DNA from: an uncultured Arenicella sp.
Lineage (GTDB): Bacteria; Pseudomonadota; Gammaproteobacteria; Arenicellales; Arenicellaceae
Length of the DNA: 58,898 bases
Reading direction: 5' to 3'
Assembly: GCA_937974565.1 (NCBI GenBank)
Contig: CALJWL010000066.1
Coordinates: 1-58,898, forward strand
This document shows positions 54,071 through 58,898 of the stretch, piece after piece. Position 1 is the first letter of the stretch, and every line of letters begins with the position of its first letter. The translations under genes and the position numbers were made by a program. The notes below the pieces were generated by a model. That model did no database searches. It was not told where the DNA came from and saw only the letters and a list, made by a program, of their open reading frames with translations.

Positions 54071-54131
54071 ACGCATTCTTTTTAAGACATAAAACAAATA
54101 AGGAAAGTCTTAATAATTATTTTTCATGCGT
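54071..54131. repeat. Nested inverted repeats upstream of cysH
   Basis: ACGCAT (54071-54076) pairs with ATGCGT (54126-54131), and inside it TTAAGAC (54082-54088) pairs with GTCTTAA (54107-54113). The structure lies 79 bp before the cysH-like start and could be an operator pair or a leader fold. Confidence 0.4.
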
Positions 54132-54209
54132 GATTAAATACTTATACTGGATTAATTGAGGGTTATTAGCAGCCCAGTTCAACCTTAACTAATCCGGTGG
54201 TATGCAGTA

Positions 54210-54884
54210 ATGAGTTTAGAATTGGCCCAAAGTCTTGATGCGGGTGTTTTTACCTTCTCAGGTGAATCAAACCTGATCGAGTTGAATCAGCAATTTCGTG
54301 ATGCAAAACCCAGTGAAATCATGAAGTTCACCATTGAACACGCGAAAAACCCCGTTATTTTTACTAACTTTCGCCCGTTAGCGGTCGCTTTTCTGCACTT
54401 GGTTACCCAACCTAAACCGGATATTCCGGTTGTTTGGGTTGATCATGGCTTTAACACACCTGAGACTTATCGGCACATTGAACGCGTGGTTGAGCGTTTG
54501 AAGTTAAATCTTCAGGTCTATTCTCCCAAGATGTCAGCGGCGCATTACACCGCCGTCCATGGGCCTATTCCGCAGGTTGATACGCCAGAACACGATCGGT
54601 TCTCAGAAATTGTTAAGTTAGAGCCATTTAATCGCGCCATGTCAGAAATTAGACCAGATGTTTGGTTGAATGGTATTCGCCATGATCAAAATGCGCATCG
54701 TAAAAACCTGGATGTTTTTACCTTTGGCAGCCATAGCACGGTCAGAGTCGCACCTATGTTCAACCTTACTGAACTTGATGTTGAAGAGTATATCTATGAT
54801 CGAGATTTGCCCGACAACAATGATTATTTTGATCCGACCAAAGTGGAAGAACACAGAGAGTGTGGCCTAATGCTAATGAAATGA
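54210..54884 (+). CDS. CysH-like phosphoadenosine phosphosulfate reductase homologue
   Basis: This 224-residue protein has the CysH fold and the catalytic C-terminal motif RECGL (Cys218, Glu217). VVWVDHGFNTPETYRHIE, LQVYSP, KLEPFNRAM and the IRHDQ segment align with E. coli CysH. It is shorter and differs at key points: the SSSFGIQAA nucleotide loop reads FTNFRPLAV, RREQS reads RHDQN, and the His after ECGL is Met. It has only one Cys, so no APS-reductase Fe-S cluster. It may be a working reductase of a divergent clade or have a new substrate. No other cys genes are nearby. Confidence 0.75.
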   Translation: MSLELAQSLDAGVFTFSGESNLIELNQQFRDAKPSEIMKFTIEHAKNPVIFTNFRPLAVAFLHLVTQPKPDIPVVWVDHGFNTPETYRHIERVVERLKLNLQVYSPKMSAAHYTAVHGPIPQVDTPEHDRFSEIVKLEPFNRAMSEIRPDVWLNGIRHDQNAHRKNLDVFTFGSHSTVRVAPMFNLTELDVEEYIYDRDLPDNNDYFDPTKVEEHRECGLMLMK

Positions 54885-55042
54885 GCGGTATGGAGACCAT
54901 TTCGAAGTGTGAGGCACGACGCTGATAACCGCCGATGCCTGCCTGCAAGGAAGCACTTATCATCAGTGTCAAAATTAGTGCAATTTATTCCAGTTAAACA
55001 AAACAATCCAAGATTAATTATAAGTTTGCTAAACTCGCTAAT

Positions 55043-56023
55043 ATGCAAGAAGCGAGTAAAATCATAGAGTTTTTAAATCGGCCTGGGCCAACCTCAGGCG
55101 CTGAATTGGGCGAGGTTCTTGGTGTAACCCGAATGGCCGTGCAAAAACGTATTCAAGCGTTAGTCGATTTGGGTTTGCCGTTGACCGCGTCCCGCGGAGT
55201 CGGTTACACCCTTGATTCTGGGGTCTCTTTGTTAGAGGCCAAGCGTATAAGGCAAAAGCTTATTCCCGCCGTTGCAGATTTGGTTGATTCGGTCAATGTG
55301 TTGCAGTCGGTCGAATCGACCAACTCTCATTTGTTATCACAGCCCATAATGAACGGTAAGGCAAAGGTTTGTTTGAGCGAGTCGCAATCGGCTGGGCGAG
55401 GTCGCCGTGGTAATGATTGGCAGTCGGCCCCGTACCGCAATATCATGCTCTCAATCAGTTGGGGGTTTGATCATTGGCCGAGTACAATTACCGGTTTGGG
55501 CTTGGCTGTTGGTTTGGTGGTGGCGGAGTATTTGAATCTGCAATACGAGGCAGGCGTCACAATTAAATGGCCTAATGATCTGTTGGTGGGTGGTGGTAAA
55601 TTGGCTGGGATATTGGTTGATGTCGCTGGCGAATCAACAGGAACCTGCAATGTCGTGGTCGGGTTAGGGTTAAATGTGCATCAACCTGACTGGTCAGATG
55701 AGTCCGGCTATCAATGGCGAGATTTGAATGGCTTAGGTGTGCAGCCTGATAGGAATGACTTGGCGGCTGATTTGGTGTCCGTTATTTCGGCCATGTTGTC
55801 TGAATTTTCAAACAGTGGTTTCTTGCCGTTAACAACGCGCTGGAATGCGCTCAGCAGTTACGCCAACAGGCGCATCAAAGTTGGCGCCGACGAGGCATCT
55901 TCGATCATCGGGTACATGTCTGGGGTGGATGAAACAGGGGCGTTGTTGGTGGAGGTAAGCACTCATGGTGAGAGTGAAATCGTTCGTATTGACGACAGCA
56001 GTGTTAGTGTCAGGTTGGTCTAA
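55043..56023 (+). CDS. birA: Biotin-protein ligase / biotin repressor
   Basis: This 326-residue bifunctional protein has an N-terminal winged helix (about 3-58, SGAELGEVLGVTRMAVQKRI) for DNA binding and a central biotin-AMP ligase domain with GRGRRG (118-123) and Lys175 in IKWPNDLL. A small C-terminal SH3-like domain completes it. It biotinylates the acetyl-CoA carboxylase carrier and represses the bio genes. coaX follows after three bases and a SPOR gene overlaps that, as in Pseudomonas. Confidence 0.95.
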   Translation: MQEASKIIEFLNRPGPTSGAELGEVLGVTRMAVQKRIQALVDLGLPLTASRGVGYTLDSGVSLLEAKRIRQKLIPAVADLVDSVNVLQSVESTNSHLLSQPIMNGKAKVCLSESQSAGRGRRGNDWQSAPYRNIMLSISWGFDHWPSTITGLGLAVGLVVAEYLNLQYEAGVTIKWPNDLLVGGGKLAGILVDVAGESTGTCNVVVGLGLNVHQPDWSDESGYQWRDLNGLGVQPDRNDLAADLVSVISAMLSEFSNSGFLPLTTRWNALSSYANRRIKVGADEASSIIGYMSGVDETGALLVEVSTHGESEIVRIDDSSVSVRLV

Positions 56024-56026
56024 GTT

Positions 56027-56824
56027 ATGATATTGCTGTTTGATGCTGGTAATACGCGTTTGAAGTGGGCGGTTGTTAAAAGCGATTGCAACAGCATGGA
56101 ACATGACAATGGGATTTTCGAGCAAGGGTCAGTAGACTATCGCATTGCTGGCAATGGCGAGAATGAGATGAGTAAAGCGCTAAGTGAGATGGCAGCGGTA
56201 TTTGAGTTTAGTGAAATTTGGGCTTCAAGTGTGGCTGGTGGTCAGCGAGAAGCCACATTATCTCACTTGTCCGTCAGTTTGTTTGGTTTGACTCCAAAGT
56301 ACGTGGGCGTAACCGAAACAGCGTGCGGAATTAAAAACACGTATCGAAGCCTAAAAAATTTGGGGGTGGATAGGTGGGTTGCGGCAATGGGGCTCAGTGC
56401 ATCCGTTGGCGTAAATCGAGTGATTATTGATGCGGGTACAGCGGTAACCGTAGATTTAGTGAGGGCCGACAATACTTTCATGGGGGGGGGAATATTGCCC
56501 GGCGCACAATTAATGCACGATTCTTTGGTGGGTGAGACTGCTGGAATAAAATCGGCTCGGCAAGATGTGTTGGTTGCGATTGGGCGAGATACTCAAGAGT
56601 GTGTCAATGTTGGTGCCAAGTATGGTTTGGCTGGTGCTATTGATCGAGTTGTCAATGAGCTTGTCGCCACCGTAAATAACGGCAAGCCTTGGCAGGTTGT
56701 TGTGTGTGGTGGTGACGCTCGTTGGCTTAAAGATATTGTGAACACGCCGCTGCCGGTTTTTTATAAGCCAAACCTGATCTTTGATGGGTTACTTAACTTA
56801 AGGCAGTTTGGCGAATCAAGGTGA
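56027..56824 (+). CDS. coaX: Type III pantothenate kinase
   Basis: This 265-residue ASKHA-fold kinase catalyses the first step of coenzyme A synthesis, needs a monovalent cation and is not inhibited by CoA. LLFDAGNTRLKWA (with Asp6) is the phosphate motif, IIDAGTAVTVDLV the second one, and GGGILPGAQLM the conserved late loop. Its stop overlaps the next gene. The birA-coaX-SPOR order supports the call. Confidence 0.94.
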   Translation: MILLFDAGNTRLKWAVVKSDCNSMEHDNGIFEQGSVDYRIAGNGENEMSKALSEMAAVFEFSEIWASSVAGGQREATLSHLSVSLFGLTPKYVGVTETACGIKNTYRSLKNLGVDRWVAAMGLSASVGVNRVIIDAGTAVTVDLVRADNTFMGGGILPGAQLMHDSLVGETAGIKSARQDVLVAIGRDTQECVNVGAKYGLAGAIDRVVNELVATVNNGKPWQVVVCGGDARWLKDIVNTPLPVFYKPNLIFDGLLNLRQFGESR

Positions 56825-57588
56825 TGGGTTTGTTAAAAGTATCAATGTTGTTGGTGTTGATAAACGCCGTGGTTTTTTTGTGGCCGAGTAACGTTAATCA
56901 TGCGCCGCACGTGCATCACGCCCAAGACGAACTCAAGCCGCATTTTGTAAGGTTAAATAAGGAAATCGAAGAGCGATTTTACAGTCAGTTGAATAATGAA
57001 ATCAGTTTAAACTCGTCAAGTCGAGATGGGACAGTGTTGGTTGAGCCTGATGACAGCGAATCTCAAGATATTGCTCCATTTGAGTTTCTTGATGGTGGTG
57101 CCTTAGCGCAGTCCGGCAATGAGGATTGTTACCGTTTAGGACCCTTTATGCACAGAGAGAGTTACGAGTTGGCGCAAGCGGTTCTGTTTAATGCGGGTGT
57201 CGAATATCAAAAATCCACACGAAAAACTCAAGAGTCAGATGTGCTTCGCCTTTTTCTCGGGCCTTATGACACCGAGACGCAAGCTTCTGATGCCCGTTTG
57301 GGCCTAACTAAAAAGCGAATACTGGATCACTTTTCTCGCAAATTGGACGATGATACATACATTATCTCTCTTGGTATTTACAGTTCAGAGGAGACGGCGG
57401 ATGCTGCATTACGTCTGTTTGCCGATGAAATTGACGGCGTTAAAGTTCAAAGTGAGACCGTAGTGCTACCCAATAGCTACTGGCTGCATTTCATTTTACA
57501 AAGGGAATCCAGTAAGCTTGAGCAGCTTTCAGGGATAGATTGGGGTGAAAATTCGGTCAAATTAGGTCTGCATGAATGTAGAGTGTAA
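56824..57588 (+). CDS. SPOR-domain-like single-pass membrane protein
   Basis: This 254-residue protein has one N-terminal membrane helix (about 3-22) and an acidic, disordered middle. After that come two alpha/beta units of SPOR type (CYRLGPFMHRESYELAQAVL and YIISLGIYSSEETADAALRL). SPOR domains bind denuded peptidoglycan at the septum; that function here is by family and by synteny with the Pseudomonas gene after coaX. The ATG overlaps the coaX TGA (one of two start options; a GTG lies one codon earlier). Confidence 0.75.
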   Translation: MGLLKVSMLLVLINAVVFLWPSNVNHAPHVHHAQDELKPHFVRLNKEIEERFYSQLNNEISLNSSSRDGTVLVEPDDSESQDIAPFEFLDGGALAQSGNEDCYRLGPFMHRESYELAQAVLFNAGVEYQKSTRKTQESDVLRLFLGPYDTETQASDARLGLTKKRILDHFSRKLDDDTYIISLGIYSSEETADAALRLFADEIDGVKVQSETVVLPNSYWLHFILQRESSKLEQLSGIDWGENSVKLGLHECRV

Positions 57589-57719
57589 TGATTTCATTGT
57601 TTTTCCTAATGGCATCCGCGTCGCCTTTAAAAAAACCAAAATATTTGCTAAAAAAATCCAAAGAAACGTTGTATTTGATGTCAAGTAGACCTAAAATGCG
57701 CGACCTGAATGAGGCACAA

Positions 57720-57795
<76 letters not shown>

Positions 57796-57904
57796 TTCTT
57801 TAGTTTGTGAAGGTTGCTTTGCAATCGGCAGTACTGAATAGGCCATTGAAGCTAAATGTCTGGTCTGTGTTTGAGTGTTGGTAAGCGATCATAAATTAAG
57901 TGTC

Positions 57905-57989
57905 GGTGGGGTGGCCGAGTGGTTAAAGGCGACGGACTGTAAATCCGTTCTCTCTGAGTACGCTGGTTCGAATCCAGCCCCCACCACCA
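57905..57989 (+). tRNA. tRNA-Tyr (GTA)
   Basis: This is an 85-base class II tRNA with a long variable arm and encoded CCA. The acceptor GGTGGGG pairs with CCCCACC, and the loop CTGTAAA gives anticodon GTA. Confidence 0.97.
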
Positions 57990-58112
57990 TTTTTTCTTAG
58001 CGTGTCGGCAGTTGAATAGCGATTCTTTTTTTAAGAAAAAATTATGCGCGTTAGGCATGTCATAAAAAAGGCATCGCAACTTTTTGCTAAAAATTAGGTT
58101 TTGAGTGAATGT

Positions 58113-58186
58113 GCGGGTGTAGTTCAACGGTAGAACCTTAGCCTTCCAAGCTAATGATGTGGGTTCGATTCCCATCACCCGCTCCA
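58113..58186 (+). tRNA. tRNA-Gly (TCC)
   Basis: This is a 74-base tRNA with encoded CCA. The acceptor GCGGGTG pairs with CACCCGC, and the loop CTTCCAA gives anticodon TCC. Confidence 0.97.
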
Positions 58187-58331
58187 TAATCTCATGTGAT
58201 GACATGGGGTTAGTCGAATTAAAAAGCTGGGCTTTTGTCGGGCTTTTGTGTGTCCTCGACGGGGTGCATATTTGTTTTTTGTTTCAAGGCTGATTTTAGC
58301 CTGGCGTGAAAGCAAAGGCTTGATGATGTTA

Positions 58332-58406
58332 GCCCACGTAGCTCAGGGGTAGAGCACTCCCTTGGTAAGGGAGAGGCCATCGGTTCAATTCCGATCGTGG
58401 GCACCA
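58332..58406 (+). tRNA. tRNA-Thr (GGT)
   Basis: This is a 75-base tRNA with encoded CCA. The acceptor GCCCACG pairs with CGTGGGC, and the loop TTGGTAA gives anticodon GGT. It is the last tRNA before tuf. Confidence 0.97.
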
Positions 58407-58733
58407 TTTGCGATATTAGGTTTTGCAGAAAAATAAAGCTCGTATGAGTTTGTATGTCGAGTTTAAGCTTTAAAAGCACTCAATGTTTAGGTTTGTTAGT
58501 CAAGCTTAAACTTAAGCCGCGGGCACAAAAGTGTCTGTGGCATTTATGGTTTTTGTAAGTCAGTGTAACCATTTTGTGACACTGGTTTGCGATAAGGCGC
58601 TGTAAGCAGTTGTTTGCTTAACTTAGCGCAGAATGATTACCGTCTGGATGTGAATGCGTTTATCGCAAATCAATCTGGTTCGGTATCGCATTTAGTTGGT
58701 AATTATTTAACGAAAGAAAGATAGGTTAATACG
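58407..58733. promoter_or_regulatory. Leader region between tRNA-Thr and tuf with a nested stem
   Basis: This gap of 327 bp has no gene. GCGCT (58597-58601) pairs with AGCGC (58625-58629), and inside it TAAGCA (58603-58608) pairs with TGCTTA (58615-58620). The stem may be part of the tuf leader or processing signal, since the tRNAs and tuf are usually one transcript in gammaproteobacteria. Confidence 0.45.
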
Positions 58734-58898
58734 ATGTCTAAAGAAAAATTTGAACGTACCAAGCCGCACGTCAATGTAGGCACCATCGGTCACGTAGACC
58801 ACGGTAAAACCACATTGACCGCTGCGATCACAAAATGTTTGTCAGAAGCCTACGGCGGTGAAGCGGTGGATTTTGCCAACATCGACAACGCTCCAGAA
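58734..58898 (+). CDS. tuf: Elongation factor Tu, first 55 residues (runs off the window)
   Basis: The frame from ATG 58734 reads [20 protein letters not shown] and then [12 protein letters not shown], the EF-Tu N-terminus with the G1 phosphate loop. The gene continues past the window edge. EF-Tu carries aminoacyl-tRNA to the ribosome with GTP. The tRNA cluster upstream matches the thrU-tyrU-glyT-thrT-tufB arrangement of enteric bacteria. Confidence 0.97.
   Translation, partial: MSKEKFERTKPHVNVGTIGHVDHGKTTLTAAITKCLSEAYGGEAVDFANIDNAPE

Noticed and set aside
57852..58205. Minus-strand frame of 117 residues containing MGIEPTSLAWKAKVLPLNYT and GLDSNQRTQRERIYSPSPLT
   Set aside because: This is the well-known artefact from reading tRNA genes backwards; it overlaps tRNA-Tyr and tRNA-Gly.
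58219..58479. Minus-strand frame of 86 residues with GIEPMASPLPRECSTPELRG
   Set aside because: Same artefact, antisense to tRNA-Thr (GGT).

Overview
This window looks like chromosomal DNA from a heterotrophic, probably marine, gammaproteobacterium. Three things point there: the tRNA-Thr/Tyr/Gly/Thr-tuf order after birA-coaX-SPOR, the adjacent yoaA and tsaB, and AcnB- and YbiT-type proteins, together with two Na+/H+ antiporters. I cannot name the genus from sequence alone. Nearly all of the DNA is ordinary housekeeping or metabolism. No CRISPR array, prophage or complete insertion sequence is visible.

Layout. 1-2159: three stem-loops at the left edge (possibly the end of an IS200/IS605-type element), two small exported or anchored proteins, and a long gene-poor gap. 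2160-10356: a NhaC-type antiporter, a GlpD-like flavoprotein, and a galactoside/galactonate cluster (lactonase, dgoA and dgoK on the minus strand, divergent from a GH42 beta-galactosidase). 10488-14848: rmlC, rmlD, a YoaA/DinG helicase and tsaB. 14883-17408: a secreted protein, a lipoprotein and a CorC/CNNM protein, all on the minus strand. 17713-20301: acnB, followed by a strong terminator and a decayed IS3-family transposase fragment. 20698-26457: an exported alpha/beta hydrolase, an ATP/ADP-translocase-like carrier, a TetR regulator with a palindrome in its promoter, a FadE5/DmdC-type acyl-CoA dehydrogenase and a small exported protein. 26656-31164: a large secreted subtilase and a methyltransferase. 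31260-37629: fpr, then a compact moaC-moaD-moaE-moaB-moeA-moaA molybdenum cofactor operon ending in a sulfotransferase. 37705-42411: glutathione peroxidase, a CPA1 antiporter, an atypical receiver protein, a JmjC/cupin-like protein, and two adjacent small paralogous proteins of unknown function. 42778-47066: ETF-quinone oxidoreductase, a GntR/FCD regulator and etfBA. 47416-54884: a long-form GAPDH, a large gap, a Cys-containing exported protein, ybiT, a hydrolase, an M48 peptidase fused to a TerB-like domain, and a divergent cysH. 55043-end: birA, coaX, a SPOR-like protein, four tRNAs and the start of tuf.

How the genes work together. Electrons from the acyl-CoA dehydrogenase would pass through EtfAB to the ETF-quinone oxidoreductase. 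A TGTC(G/A)ACA palindrome lies twice between the GntR gene and etfB and once between corC and acnB, which suggests that one FCD-type regulator may link electron-transfer flavoprotein and TCA-cycle expression. GH42, lactonase, DgoK and DgoA make a partial De Ley-Doudoroff route from beta-galactosides to pyruvate and glyceraldehyde 3-phosphate; galactose dehydrogenase, galactonate dehydratase, a transporter and a regulator are not in the window.

Least explained items: the twin small proteins at 41522-42411 with their receiver and JmjC-like neighbours, the M48-TerB fusion, the CysH homologue with a changed nucleotide loop, and the repeat-rich region before 49645. All functional calls come from reading the translations; no database search was run.
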